Assembly: GCA_903813345.2 (NCBI GenBank)
Contig: CAIIXF020000008.1
Coordinates: forward strand, 26,026,822-26,090,821
DNA length: 64,000 nucleotides
Source: Owenia fusiformis
Taxonomy: Eukaryota > Annelida > Polychaeta > Sabellida > Oweniidae
Reading direction: 5' to 3'
The position numbers and the translations under genes are program-made. Below are positions 54,001-63,060 of the stretch, piece after piece. Each line of letters begins with the position of its first letter. The stretch's first letter is position 1. The notes under the pieces were generated by a model. It was not told where the DNA came from. It saw nothing but the letters and a program-made list of their open reading frames with translations, and ran no database searches.

Positions 54001-54646
54001 AAATCTGTTGATGGATGGGTGGACCAACAGATGGACGGACAGACCAACAGATAGATGGACAAATGTTTATTGGAACGATAGCCTCTCTTTTATCAAAGAA
54101 TCCGATTGGAACCAAAAAAATATTTTCATAAAACAGGTTGAATGATACCCTAAGGAAAATAAATATGAGAATCAAAATGATCAGTTTTTTTTAAACTTAC
54201 CAGTCCGTTTGCCAGGGGTAGAGGTGTTGAGATGCCACGCGACCAATACTCTGTAACATATCCAGTAACATAGGTACAGCCAGGGAAGGTTCCCTGTGTA
54301 CAAAGGTAGCACATACTGTAATTGCAAGGCTTATTGTGTCTTCATCATACTGTTCCAACACTGCCATACACTCGGGACATCTGAAAATATCAATGGTTCA
54401 TTACAACGACAATGGAGAAGATACATCTGTATATAGCAGGTCATTATTTCAAAAATGCTTTAACAATTTGCTGTGTAGTATGGTAAAAGAGTTTTCAACT
54501 TTAAAGCATTTAAGCATAGGAAAGGCTGATGTTGTATATACCTATCTACTATTGTCTGGTCACTGTATCTCGCCTGCATTGCTTTCTTCTGTTGGTTGTT
54601 GCTTTGTTGGCTTTTCTTCAAGAGGTCTGCCTTCCTAGTACGTCTC
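30007..54646 (-). CDS. UNC79: Protein unc-79 homologue, C-terminal part (14 exons)
   Basis: Large HEAT-repeat-like auxiliary subunit that, with UNC80, carries and regulates the NALCN sodium-leak channel of neurons. Exons: 54646-54542, 54380-54201, 51270-51155, 46205-46120, 45977-45738, 41627-41517, 41079-40975, 40624-40445, 39851-39676, 39379-39190, 33279-33229, 32185-32045, 31131-31009, 30198-30007. All phases join, giving about 664 residues. Motifs shared with human UNC79 include VARQFLRCVLHQLAPNGIF, LEPFSKLLSF, RYLPWLYHPPSAMQQG, HIRLLSWLLLGSLIH, SVLHMSSLFHAFIL and FKMGQIECQSS near the C-terminus. The first exon here carries KADLLKKSQQSNNQQKKAMQ. The N-terminal ~2,000 residues lie beyond the window; no further exon was found in 54647-64000. 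An intronless gene is nested at 48346-49356. The last codons lie in a minisatellite. No frameshift or internal stop seen. Confidence 0.95.
30665..30854. mobile_element. 190-bp MITE with 6-bp target duplication
   Basis: Inverted ends TCAAGGAGGATTGG; inner similarity extends to CGATATTCT on both sides. TTTATC flanks both ends. It lies in the last UNC79 intron. No ORF. Confidence 0.8.
31184..31775. repeat. Nested foldback repeats with GAGTGAGCGCAGCGAA loop
   Basis: 31184-31316 is a hairpin: TCCTATGG...CACTTATATCC...GGATATCGATATC pairs with GATATCCATGAG...GGATATAAGTGATAT...CCATAGGA. Its loop is TTCGCGAGTGAGCGCAGCGA. Beyond it, TTTATCCCATGG (31324-31335) is inverted at 31758-31769, and between them a second hairpin of CCATCGAATATCACTTTT units spans about 31570-31675. 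It lies in a UNC79 intron. Confidence 0.7.
32690..33180. repeat. Low-complexity and ~50-bp tandem block
   Basis: 32700-32770 has two CAGGGTAATATGATATTGACC-like units followed by CGAACGAGCGTAGCGAGTGA. 32770-33030 is A/T-rich degenerate sequence of GAAAAATGAAAATTTT type. 33030-33175 has about three units of CCAGGGACAATATGATTTTT plus CGAGTATATATGATTTT. Minus-strand ORFs of 77 and 126 codons here are artefacts of low complexity. Confidence 0.7.
34040..34960. repeat. Minisatellite ACATGGTTGCTATGA, interrupted by a MITE
   Basis: Irregular 25-30-bp units around 'CATGGTTGCTATGACATTGT' occupy 34040-34125 and resume at 34720-34960. The gap is the TTAA-flanked element at 34130-34701, so the array was one before the insertion. 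It lies in a UNC79 intron. Confidence 0.75.
34130..34701. mobile_element. piggyBac-like TTAA-flanked MITE
   Basis: TTAA at 34126-34129 and 34702-34705 flanks inverted ends AGGGT...ACCCT. The AGGG end is shared with the element at 19384-20645. A 79-codon minus-strand ORF is present without recognisable motifs. The element splits a minisatellite. Confidence 0.65.
35402..35602 (+). other. 66-codon open frame, status unknown
   Basis: Begins MASDKYYNLESLSNRD and ends ITNSESRY with a stop at 35600-35602. Composition is protein-like (acidic/basic, few low-complexity runs), and a purine lies at -3 of the ATG. No family is recognised, and no splice partners are evident. It lies antisense in a UNC79 intron; it could be a chance ORF or a gene remnant. 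Confidence 0.2.
36541..37590 (+). mobile_element. mariner-type element with decayed transposase
   Basis: Ends are exact inverted copies (TACCAGGTCGTTCAATAAGT, continuing TCACGGAAAAA), with weaker similarity for about 200 bp inward (GGTTACTATGGTAACT, GTAGGCGGGGCAC). TA at each end suits a Tc1/mariner target duplication. Between 36950 and 37260 the plus strand has pieces of a transposase C-terminus in shifting frames (CATCAGAATAATGCAGC as HQNNA; RMKDQLRG; RQWLEWNLLCIKHAGKYF), with several stops. Dead copy in a UNC79 intron. Confidence 0.75.
38405..38455. repeat. Small hairpin
   Basis: GTATTTTGTTCAAAAC and GTTTTGAACAAAATAC-like arms (TTTTGAACAAAATAC) are separated by about 9 bases. No function inferred. 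The surrounding intron (37591-39189) otherwise shows nothing recognisable. Confidence 0.5.
39843..40215. repeat. 48-bp minisatellite containing a UNC79 splice acceptor
   Basis: About 7.8 units of 48 bp (CATGTTAACCTAGAAAAAAC, AAGTAAATGTC, AAGTAAGGCTCAATCTA). The first unit is the real acceptor of the UNC79 exon at 39851: on the minus strand it reads TTGTTTTTTCTAG/GTTAACATG. The other units repeat that pyrimidine tract and AG within the intron. A 167-codon plus-strand ORF across it exists only because 48 is a multiple of three. Confidence 0.9.
41790..42298. repeat. 72-bp minisatellite in a UNC79 intron
   Basis: About seven units around GAGTTCAACCCCTCCAAGAC, ATCTACAATGTGTTCCATGA and TACATGAATGTAGCAAAGAA, very similar to each other. 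Because the unit is 24 codons, several frames stay open on both strands (132-171 codons). These are not supported as genes. Confidence 0.9.
44535..45245. repeat. ~81-bp tandem array in a UNC79 intron
   Basis: About 8.5 units of 'AGTCTTGCACAAATCCTCTG', 'CCCTCCCTCATTCCAATTAA', 'TCACTTGTATTTAAAGTGAA', 'GTGAAAGGGGAGGGCATGAG'. CACAAATCC and CATAAATCC variants alternate in the first units, suggesting a higher-order dimer. Confidence 0.9.
46600..46815. repeat. Copy of the ATATTTCACTTT dispersed repeat
   Basis: Runs from CCACCAGGTTGCTTACTCGG through ACATGGCAGGTATTAGAAGG, CATTCATCAGTTTATTAAGT and AAGATATTTCACTTTTTGTG. It lies in a UNC79 intron and matches 25855-26125 and 700-870. Confidence 0.7.
48346..49356 (-). 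CDS. Secreted chitin-deacetylase-like protein, probable pseudoenzyme, intronless
   Basis: A single 336-residue ORF (ATG 49356, stop 48348-48346) nested on the same strand in a UNC79 intron. A hydrophobic signal peptide (about residues 9-21) is followed by a Cys-rich start (CPEDDCCAPFCRC) and a carbohydrate-esterase-4 (polysaccharide deacetylase) fold. Family landmarks are TPQFVLLTVNG (60-69), NPNGAPIHGTFFVP (87-100), YKHGHEIAVY (115-124), LWPFTMDYTP (208-217), PGLWQVPIATLL (225-236) and NRAPF (264-268). Active chitin deacetylases have TFDD and GHEIGxHSxxH; here these read TVNG and GHEIAVYLDAQ, and the R-x-P-Y motif reads RISD. The metal ligands and catalytic Asp therefore appear lost. Five N-glycosylation sequons (N84, N140, N203, N238, N278) suit secretion. 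Being intronless, it may be a retrocopy. The open frame suggests it is still selected. Confidence 0.9.
   Translation of the reverse strand: MSASAYSCYIMWIVVLCSVEALEGEDLDRLHFCPEDDCCAPFCRCPSFQPPGELPVESTPQFVLLTVNGPVLNTRRYQQLFVQNFTNPNGAPIHGTFFVPLDTPETENDMVCDIYKHGHEIAVYLDAQVNTKTVNRKGDNMTFRSEFQQQQNLFEYHSGILHESIAGIRISDAHVDRRTIYDMAHDLFEYDSSYLSTWYDRLNASKPLWPFTMDYTPGGATGSHPGLWQVPIATLLLNNSRESMTPVQIYHTLTTGFLQHYKHNRAPFVMSIDSQWLNDSDELSLVLALFLTTLEKLNNVWCVSIHQMLQWMQSPISTSELMQYQPWEEDAKQSCI
49357..51154. other. UNC79 intron stretch with no recognised feature
   Basis: AT-rich sequence upstream of the nested deacetylase-like gene. It would contain that gene's promoter, but no clear core element is visible. Short plus-strand ORFs (up to 101 codons) look fortuitous. 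Confidence 0.5.
51335..51479. mobile_element. 145-bp MITE beside a UNC79 exon
   Basis: Inverted ends CAGGCCCGTAGCCAGGA, G-rich interior (51430-51440), and TTTAT duplicated at both flanks (51330-51334 and 51480-51484). It lies 65 bp upstream (transcript sense) of the exon at 51270-51155. A diverged relative without clear ends is at about 47635-47760. Confidence 0.85.
51645..51923. mobile_element. 279-bp TA-flanked MITE
   Basis: Ends GGGCTAAGGGGTGTAACGT and complement of GGGCAAAGGGGTGTAATGT, each next to TA. Its right part is included in the 698-bp tandem duplication, so that end occurs again near 52621. Confidence 0.75.
51805..53200. repeat. Recent 698-bp tandem duplication
   Basis: Copy 1 is 51805-52502 and copy 2 is 52503-53200. 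By eye they differ at one base (A at 51886, G at 52584). The junction shows a few bases of A-rich microhomology. It lies in a UNC79 intron and contains no exon. Part of each copy (from about 51975 and 52673) is also related to 58850-58970. Confidence 0.95.
53201..54200. other. UNC79 intron stretch with short GATGGAC repeats
   Basis: Nothing gene-like. At 54009-54065 there is an irregular block of GATGGACGGACAGACCAACA type; similar short blocks occur at 17070-17095, 27455-27480, 38229-38280 and 59513-59535, so it is probably the end of a dispersed repeat. Confidence 0.5.
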
Positions 54647-54979
54647 CTACAATGAAACACATGCAGGATAACACATTAGGGATAATTTAATATTCTGTTT
54701 TTTTACTTTATTCCTTTCCCAATATTCTTGAAAAATCCTAGAATCTTTGTATTGTACCCTCCCCACATTACGAAAACAGCTAATATGAAATGGATATACT
54801 GCAATTGGGTAAGACTATATTGTAAATTGATACTTCATTACAATCTTTGCTATCAATCTTTCATTTCTGTAGATGCAAAATATGAAGAAAGAAAGATGGC
54901 GTTGGATCTAATTCATGATGCAGCGAAATGAAAAGCTTCACAGTTTATAAACTTGTATGCTCCCTTAGTATAAATCTAA

Positions 54980-57900
54980 TAGACAGGTTCCAATTTCAGA
55001 ATATCTCAAGGGAAAGGGTTTTTGAGGCATTTTTTAGAAAAAGCAACAGACCTATTTTTTCTGGATCAGTTTTTCATGCTGATAAAGATATTAAAAGATG
55101 ACAGCTCAACGGGGTGGTCACGACACTGAATTTTAGCGTTTTTACCCCCCTGTGAAATTATTTTAGGGGGTACTATAATATTAGTTCATAACTCAAAGGA
55201 TATATAAACTATTGTTCTGAGTTCTACAGCATACATTGTTAGTACAGAGATGAATACTACCCTAAAGTTATAGGTTGATATCTTTGTTGGTTTCGGAAAA
55301 ATACAATTAATTTGAAAAAAATATGCAATTTTTGTCATTTTTTTCTTGCTTATTTTATATTTGTAGCTCCAAGCAAAATATGATAACTTAAACAGCTCAA
55401 AGTAGTATTCTAACAACATTCCTAAGCTATGTGTGATATTGTAATACATCTATTATAGTGATGAAGTACTATTTTGTAATTTTAATATGACTTTATAGTG
55501 CCCTACCCCTGGTAAATAGAAGAAAGTTGGTGTGGTTTTCTTCTGATTTTAACATTTTATTGTCTTCTTAGTTGAAGATACAATCAATTCTGTCAGTTAA
55601 CCATGAGTAGCTTTACAATGGTTAACTATTCCCATGAATAGAGGGTTGGGAAAATACCAGAACTGTTAAGTGGCATCCTTGGGCAACCCTCTTCAGAGCA
55701 TTTTCCTTATATAATCCGATAAAATCTGCAGGGGACACTATAATAAACCTATATATCTAAGATACTAATGAAGATACTGAATTCAAATTTTCAGGATTTG
55801 GTCCTGGTATGATAAGTAATCTGTATGACAAAAATGACAAAAAGAAAAAACTCTGTTGCCATAGTAACAAGAATACGACACTATTTGTTTCCTAAGAAAT
55901 GTGTTTTAAGGGGTTTTGTCATTCTCTTCATATTTTTAATTCTAAATATGTCTACAATGCGGGATGGTTAAAATTATGGTAAAGTAATCTTTTCTATTGT
56001 TCTATTGTTCTCTAAAACAGAAGTTGCTATGGCGACACATAGATCATAGAAAAAATCCTGGGATGATCGCCCTATTTGTCAGGAAATTAAAATGGAAACT
56101 GAAAAATGAGTTTCTTCCTACTGAATAGCAACTTGGTAGACCAAGGCTGACACGCACAGGCTCTGGGACTTATAACACCTAATGCCGAATCTTTTCCAAC
56201 TGCAAAGGAAGGCAAGATTTTAATAATGAACATCCATATATCTCAACAAATATGGCATAAGATTTGGACAATGATGATGAAACTCTGAGGGAAAATTAGA
56301 CGAAACATTAATGTGAGTGGTCCAAAAATAACACTTACATGTTTTGAAAAAGTTATGCTCTCGGGTGAATCAGTGCTCATTTAAGGATAGTCTGAATCGG
56401 GTGAATTTTTTAACCTAATTGTACCCCTCCCCCAAAACCCCCAAATTTTGACAATTGTCGAAAAGTGGCAAACAACAATTAAAAAACATCATTAAAGTTA
56501 AATATGGCTATTTCGCTTCTATGTCATAAAGATATGGTACGATCTCAGGTCAATCAATAAATTTCACAAGTGACACTCTATCTTATGAAGAAAATATTAT
56601 CGTATTTGAAGACATGTCAAAAATTTGGAGGAAATAATTTTGTCACTCCTGATTTGACCTGGAAAGGTTCAGGTAAGCTATCACAAACAATTTCAGACAG
56701 TTATATCTTTGATTATGACTATTTTCTGACCATGAAGTCAGGGTATACAGGGATAATAAAGTCAATCGGACAATATAATTAAAGGTTGCATCTTTGGTGA
56801 AAATTAGGTCAACATTTTTAGTAAAAAGTATGTTGATTGGGCCATTCCCTTTAATATCACTTAGGTCTGATTAATCATTATATTTACTTTTCTTGAAGAT
56901 AATGAATAGATCTAAAAGATATACCCATGTTCATGGTCAGAAAATATTCATAATTCAAGTTAGAATTGTCTGAAGTTGTTTGCGATAACCTAAATGCTCC
57001 TTTATAACATTATTATGTTAATACAGTAGAACCTGTGTAAGTGGAACACTCCATTCTGCCACAAAGCGTTCCACTTAGAAGGTGTTCCACTTACGGAGGT
57101 TTTGGGTTCGCAGGGAACATACAAGATCAAATATAGGATTTATATGTATCATTGGAAATATGATTCTCCCTTCATTACAGGGCAGGTATATACCATTAAT
57201 AATCCATTTATTTTACTCAAAAAGGTATCTGACATTCTTAATCCTCCTCATTTTGCCAAAAAATGTTTTCTGACATTCTTAATCCTCCTAATTGTACCAG
57301 TCTCAGGTACAATGATTAGGCAATTAAGTTTTAAAGACTTGTTCCTACTGCTAATAATTCAATTGTTTTTAAATGACATTTTTAATCTTACTTATTAAGT
57401 TTGAAACAAACAGCAAGGGATATTAATTAGTGGTAGCATCACGTGTCCAGTTCTACAGGAGGTTAATCCAATTTTCTGAATGAAAATCTTATGAAATCCT
57501 AATTTGCTGATTATCAAATTAATTATTGGTTGCATCACATGTTGACCTCTACAGGAGGTTAATCCATTAAAATCCTAATTTGCCAATTATCACAGTATTA
57601 CCTGTTTTCATACCCAGATATCATTGAAGGAGATTAATTCTGTTTACACATATCAATATTGAAATCTATGGAAATTGACTGTTCCACTTAGCAGGTTAAT
57701 TTTTCAATATGGGGTGTTCACTGTTCAAGTTTGGAGGTGTTCCACTTACAGAGGTTCAATTAACATTAAGTCAATGGGTTTTTAAAACGGGACTTTGAAA
57801 AGGTGTTCCACTTGGGAGGTGTTCCACTTACGGAGGTGTTCCACTTAGCAGGTTCTACTGTACATTACTTGTGCATGATGACCACCATAGTCTAGTTGCT

Positions 57901-58698
57901 CAAATGAGATCAATTGATGATTATAATGTTTAGACTTTATGTCAATGTCCAGACTGTATGCCAACCTCTCTAGTATGTGATTACACTAGATTTCATTATG
58001 ATACATGTACTTAATTGAAAACTTATAAAATATCTTAAGTCCTATATTCTAGTAATAAATGAATTAGAATGTCACCTAACATTTGATGATGGTATGAATT
58101 TATTGATTTGGTGTCTATCAATACATGTTTCTAACTTAATGCTGCAAAATGATAAAATACACCACATCCACTTTCTTCAATTTTCCAGGGGTAGGGCACT
58201 ATAAAGTCATATTAAAATTACAAAATAGTACTTCATAACTAAAATAGATGTATTACAATACCACACATAGCTTGGAAATGTTTTTAAAATACTACTATGA
58301 GCTGTTAAAGCTCTCATATTGTGCTTGAAGCTACAAATATAAAATTGGCAGGACAAAAATTGCGTATCTTTTTCCTGTTTTTTGTATTTTTCTGAGACCA
58401 ATAAGGGTATCAACCCATAACTTAAGGATAGTATTCATATTTGTACTAGCAATGTATGGTGTACAACTCAGAACAATAGCTCATATATCCTTTGAGTTAT
58501 GAACTAGTTTCATAGTACCCCCTAGAATATTTTCCTAGGGGGGTAAAAATGCCCAAATTTAGTGTCGTGACCACCCCGTTGAGCTGTCATCTTTTAATAT
58601 CTTTATCAGCATGAAAAACTGATCTAGTAAAAATAGGTCTGTTGCTTTTTCTAAAAAATGCCTCAAAAACTTGAATTATTTGAATTGGAACCTGTCTA
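54980..58698. mobile_element. 3.7-kb inverted-repeat element
   Basis: Arms 54980-55545 and about 58140-58698 are inverted and similar over ~560 bp (TAGACAGGTTCCAATT ends; AGATGACAGCTCAACGGGGT; TGGTCACGACACTGAATTT and its counterpart; TATAGTGCCCTACCCCTGG). TA at each end may be the target duplication. The interior has no long ORF. The element at 57024-57860 is nested inside. It lies upstream of the first UNC79 exon of the window. Confidence 0.8.
57024..57860. mobile_element. pogo/Tigger-like TA-flanked element
   Basis: Ends CAGTAGAACCTG at the left and complement of CAGTAGAACCTGCTAAGTGG at the right, flanked by TA (57022-57023 and 57861-57862). Subterminal AAGTGGAACACC words occur in both orientations (at least eight). 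Two overlapping 63- and 98-codon ORFs inside are not transposase-like. Superfamily assignment rests on the TIR style and TA flanks. Confidence 0.75.
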
Positions 58699-58849
58699 TA
58701 ACACTCACAAGCATGATTTGGCCATGATAAGTCTGTGATTTAATAAGATAACAAAATGATGACAATAGAGCTAATTAAAACATTCCTCTCTCGAAGTGAA
58801 TTTGTGAAGATACCATGCTAGCTCGGTTTAGTTGTTGCAAACTAGCCAA

Positions 58850-58970
58850 ACTAGATAATAGCAATGCCAAGGTGTAGCAAATCCAATCTAACAGCCATTG
58901 CTACCATTTTACAAAATCCCACTACTTTTTCAGTTAGACCAAATATCATAAAATAACACACATAAAAATG
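58850..58970. repeat. Dispersed repeat related to 51975-52160
   Basis: Shares AGCAATGCCAAGGTGTAGCA, AACAGCCATTG and ATCATAAAATAACACACATA blocks with 51985-52160. The following 58970-59400 has further AAAATGGCC-rich degenerate units, with no gene. Confidence 0.55.
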
Positions 58971-59857
58971 AACATCATTTTTTAAAATGGCCAAAAACTA
59001 ACCAATAATATACATGTAATGTGCCATGCTTCTGAGTATCCAAATATCCAATATGAACAAAATCACGCCATTATTTTTCGAGTTCAGTAAAAAGAAATAA
59101 TAAAAATATACTAAAAATGGTGGCCATTTTTTTAAATGGTAACCTCCTAACAAAAGTGTCATAAGACAGTGTACCATTATTATGAGTATTCACATATCAA
59201 ACATGCACATAATCGCTCAATTACTTTCCAGTTACAGAAAAGTTCAAGTTACAAAAATCGTAAAATAGAATGCAATGACTGCCATTTTTCAAGATGGCCA
59301 CCATGTTTTTTCAAACATTTAGATTTTTAATTTAATCAATATCCTTTATAATTTTTTGCATTTAATACATATTTCTATTGCAGTTTTATACATTGTACCT
59401 AAAATACTGTAAAACTGACACTAAAATTGAGGTTTTCAAGCAGAACATGTACTTCCATGGCAGATATGTATAAAATATAAATGATATTGGTCTAATAGTA
59501 TTTGAGTTATTGCCCGGATGGATGTACGGATGGACGTATAGAGAGATGTACATACAGATGGAGCTGTTTTCCACTAACTTCACTAATTTCCCCACTAACT
59601 TCTTTTGATGGGATAATAAATGCAATGTTCCTTCTAACATATTCTTATGTGAAACCATTGAAAAAGTAAATACAGAAATCTTTGGCAATATTTACCAAAG
59701 TACCGAAATCAATAATAATTCAAGAAAAGTGGAAAGATAGAATATATCATTCATAATCATTCATATGTCGAAGCAATCCAGAAATGAATCAAAATGGAAA
59801 AGAAAGAAATCTGAAAATTATATCTTTAATGTTTTGGGAGAAAAATTCAAGAAAATA

Positions 59858-60420
59858 CAGGGCGTTCATAAAGTTCTTGCAAAAGTACTCTAATTTTTTT
59901 GTTTCTCAATCAATCTGGCTGAAATTTTCCCTCAGTATACCTACACTATTCATACATTTGAATCTTGAATAATAATAGATATGTCCTTGAAGAAAAAAAA
60001 TCTGACTGAAATTTTCACTCAGTATACCTACACTATTCATACATTGAGATCCAAAGTTATAATTAATCAGTCCTTGAGGAAAAAAAATTATGGTTGTTAT
60101 AGTCACATGAGTCAGGGGTAGGCGGAGCAGGCAAAAAAGGATCTGTTTTGTTTGGATGTTCAAAATGTTTTTACTTGTCCTATTTACTTTAATAACAGTA
60201 TCTCAAGAGTATAGGTGTTCAAAATAGTGTCCATCGTGGTCTATACACCTCTGCTGTCTTACTTACCATTCCTCAAATATATGGGGGAACCCTGTTGGAA
60301 AATCTATTGCGATTGATCTTTGTATGGATGGCTTTTACCAACGTCATCTGATCCTCACTGGATTTCGTTCTTGGACAGCCTGATCTAGCATTGCCTTACC
60401 ATTTGTTCTACCATCAGTAT
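59858..60420 (-). pseudogene. Decayed mariner-type element
   Basis: Starts at the left with TACAGGGCGTTCATAAAGTT, a mariner-style end, and has two diverged ~85-bp units (CTGAAATTTTCNCTCAGTAT) at 59920-60060. It carries GTAGGCGGAGCAGG, like the GTAGGCGGGGCAC of the element at 36541. On the minus strand about 60310-60200 reads in broken frames RQQRCIDHDGHYFEHLYS, typical of the C-terminus of mariner transposases. No right terminus found; truncated. Confidence 0.6.
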
Positions 60421-60904
60421 AAATGTCTAAGTCCGTTTTGTAAATGGTTCTTTTTAGGTAGTAAGCTAGGACACAAAAATGTTTTTACCAGTGAACAAAT
60501 TGAAATTACTTGTTTCTTATGTATTTTTATGTGAAACTTCAGAATTTTTTTGTCTGACGCGCCGTATCCGGGGCGAAAGTTGCCAAAGTGGGGTTTTTGA
60601 CCCTAACATAGAAAATAACAGGGGGTACTTTATTATCCTTGAATAACTTTTTCAGTTGATCCTTAATCATCACAATTACTTTACTGGAAGTTGTTAATAT
60701 CATTCTTAACTAGTATGCAAAGTTTCAATGATCTGTCATTAATGGTTGTCATGGAAACCATGATCTTTGTTGAAAAAGTCCATAATTTAGGTAAAACCTT
60801 TACCTCTACATCATATAGAATATTCATTATTTTTCAAATCAACAGATATCAGAACATGTTAGTACTCTAAAAATTATCAGAACAGTTCAGACATTTGTTT
60901 AAAT

Positions 60905-61625
60905 ATAATGGATATTGTTATTCACATGATTGGTAAGTGTCACAGACCATACAATTACATAGGTGATCAAAAGTGGGCGTCGCCCTTATAATAGTAGGTG
61001 ATTACCATTACCTTTAAATACAGATTTTAAGTTGACTTGAGATACAATTATAATGTACTTCTATTACCATAATCTATATCAAGCAATTCTGGTAGATACA
61101 TATTAGTGTTGTAGGTATTACATCATGCTAGGGATGGGGGGGGGGGTATGTGTGGGGGGGGGTACATGGGGGTAGAGGTAACCAGCCTTATATAAAACTC
61201 ATATTTAAAGTTTTAGTTTCATGTGGTACATCTTTTGGATCTTGTTCTGATTTATCTCAATATATAGGATATTACAATTTACATTATTGGAAAGTGTCAA
61301 AGACCATACAATTACAATACAAATGTGATCGAAGATGGGCTTTGCCCTCATAATGATAATAGATTACTTCCATTTTCTATAAATATTGAGTTTAACTTAT
61401 GAGGTACAATTATACTGAATTTCTATTACCTTAATTCATATTAAGCATTTCTGGAAACACATTTAAGTCTTGATGTTATTCCATCAGGCTGGGGGGGGGG
61501 GGGGGTTCGAATGTGGGGAGGGGGGGGGCAAAGCTAGTCAGGCTTAGTTATAAATCTCATCAACATAATTTTGGATCTTATAGGGTATATCTTCTGGGTC
61601 ATCTTCTGATTCTTCCCCTAGTGTT
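60905..61625. repeat. Two ~355-bp tandem units with long G-tracts
   Basis: Unit 1 is about 60905-61258 and unit 2 about 61259-61625. They share TTGGTAAGTGTCACAGACCA-like, GACCATACAATTACA, GATACAATTATA, CTATTACC and ATCTTGTTCTGATT blocks. Each has G runs (61135-61170 and 61490-61528). Unit 2 ends in coding sequence of the broken gene at 61550-62860 (minus strand). Confidence 0.75.
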
Positions 61626-62860
61626 AAGATATCAACAATCTCTTGTGGTACTAGAATATCTATTGTTACCTACTGAACTTCCAGATTTTTTAGAATCATT
61701 AAGTTTCCACCCGTGCCCATCTGGTGCTGGAATATTAGGTTTTTCAAAATGGGCTATACGCCAGATAAGTGCCTGGTAGTTGGCTCTTGCTAAGTGATGC
61801 ATTGGGGAGTCTTAACAAGGGGGAAGTAGACTAATATCTGTTCCTTCATTGTCAGTTATTGTTTTAGTATGGGGCCTAAACTTCTCTTTAAATAACACAT
61901 ATCTGGCTTAACACATATCTGGATTTGGGATATTTGAGGTTTCCCATACTAGTATTCAGGGTGTTTCATATGTATGCACCCCCCTCTAAACGCATACATG
62001 TAGCATTGCCACCGTATCATATTACATATCATTTTGTGCCTTATGGAAAGTTACATAAGATTCCAAAGTTTCAGAATCCAGGGGTGTCACTGACAAAAGT
62101 TATAATCTATCAAAGATTGTAGTTACCGGTCATTTAGACAGCAATTTCTGGTGATTTTGAGGACAATTTAAAGGACAAATTTAGTTTCCGTATTGCACAT
62201 TTATTGTCACCATGGCAGAGCTCAGTCCACATATCAGTGGCAGTTATGCACAAAGAGGTATAGACAGGATTCATGGTGTGGTTTATAGGGAGTTCAGGGA
62301 CCATGGGACCACCTTTATCGCTATAATTGGGTAGCAGACAAAGTGAACAGATCTCCAGACAGGCATAAAAATCCTTACAAAAGTGCTTATAAATGACCCC
62401 TTACCCACATATTTTGTTGGATTGTATCTTTTTTCAGGGACACCTCTTGATTCTGAAACTTTTCAGTCCTAATTAACTTTTCATAAGGAACAAAATGATA
62501 TATAACATAATAGGGTGGCAATGCTACATGTATGAGTTTAATGTATGAGGTGCATACATATGAAACACCCTGTATATGGTATATACAAACTTTTCTACTT
62601 TACTGGTTATTTCGTCATTTATGTCTGCTGAGAGTCCTAGTCCTTTGAATGTGTCTGTATGATTCTCCACCTTTGCCATTGTTTTGAAAGGTGTTACTTT
62701 GCCCCTCCGAACCATGGCACTTACAGTGTTACACCCAGTGAAAGTGTGAAGTGCTGGGAGGGCTTCACATATTTCGGTATGAAATGATGAGAAGAGGCTT
62801 GGCAGCAACTTAACCAAAGGGAAAAATATAATGCTAAGAAAATGCAAGGCCAAGAAATGT
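61550..62860 (-). pseudogene. Broken copy of a repetitive invertebrate gene (LHxFTGCxT family)
   Basis: Minus strand 62853-62575 encodes ICEALPALHTFTGCNTVSAM, then VRRGKVTPFKTM and EITSKVEKFVYTIY. After an inserted element, the reading resumes at about 61900 with ARYVLFKEKFRPHTK, LLPPC, a stop, then LARANYQALIWRIAHFEKPN and IPAPDGHGWKLN. It then shifts frame to VPQEIVDILTLGEESEDDPE and ends YVDEIYN. The order matches a domain common in multi-copy predicted proteins of cnidarians and molluscs, of unknown function (family recognised from memory). Stops, a frameshift and the insertion make this copy non-functional. Confidence 0.75.
61957..62572. mobile_element. 616-bp TIR element inserted in the broken gene
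   Basis: Inverted ends CAGGGTGTTTCATATGTATG. Arms of about 150 bp continue with ACATGTAGCATTGCCACC, ATATCATTTTGTNCCTTATG and AAGTTTCAGAATC on both sides. It separates two parts of one protein-coding reading. No ORF of note. The flanks share only A/T bases, so the target duplication is unclear. Confidence 0.8.
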
Positions 62861-62879
62861 ACTGACTATGAGACACAAA

Positions 62880-63060
62880 ATTATGTTGATGAGATTTATA
62901 CCTAAGGCTGGCTAGCATAGCCCCCCCCCCCACACCCACCCATTCTATCCCCCCACTTCAAGACTTATATGTGTTTTCCAGAAATGCTTGATATGAATTA
63001 TGGTAGCGGATATACAGTATAATTGTATCTTATAAGTTAAACTCCATATTTAGAATTTAG
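62880..63060. repeat. Inverted copy of the 61380-61590 unit
   Basis: The complement reads GTTTAACTTATAAGATACAA, TTCATATCAAGCATTTCTGG and TATAAATCTCATCAACATAA, like 61389-61570. A C-run (62921-62931) matches the G-tract. With 61957-62572 this makes a large imperfect palindrome centred near 62.2 kb. Confidence 0.7.

Noticed and set aside
54851-54931. Plus-strand segment ending MALDLIHDAAK after an acceptor-like TTTCTGTAG
   Set aside because: It could be a last exon or a retro-fragment, but no partner exon, family match or polyadenylation signal was found.
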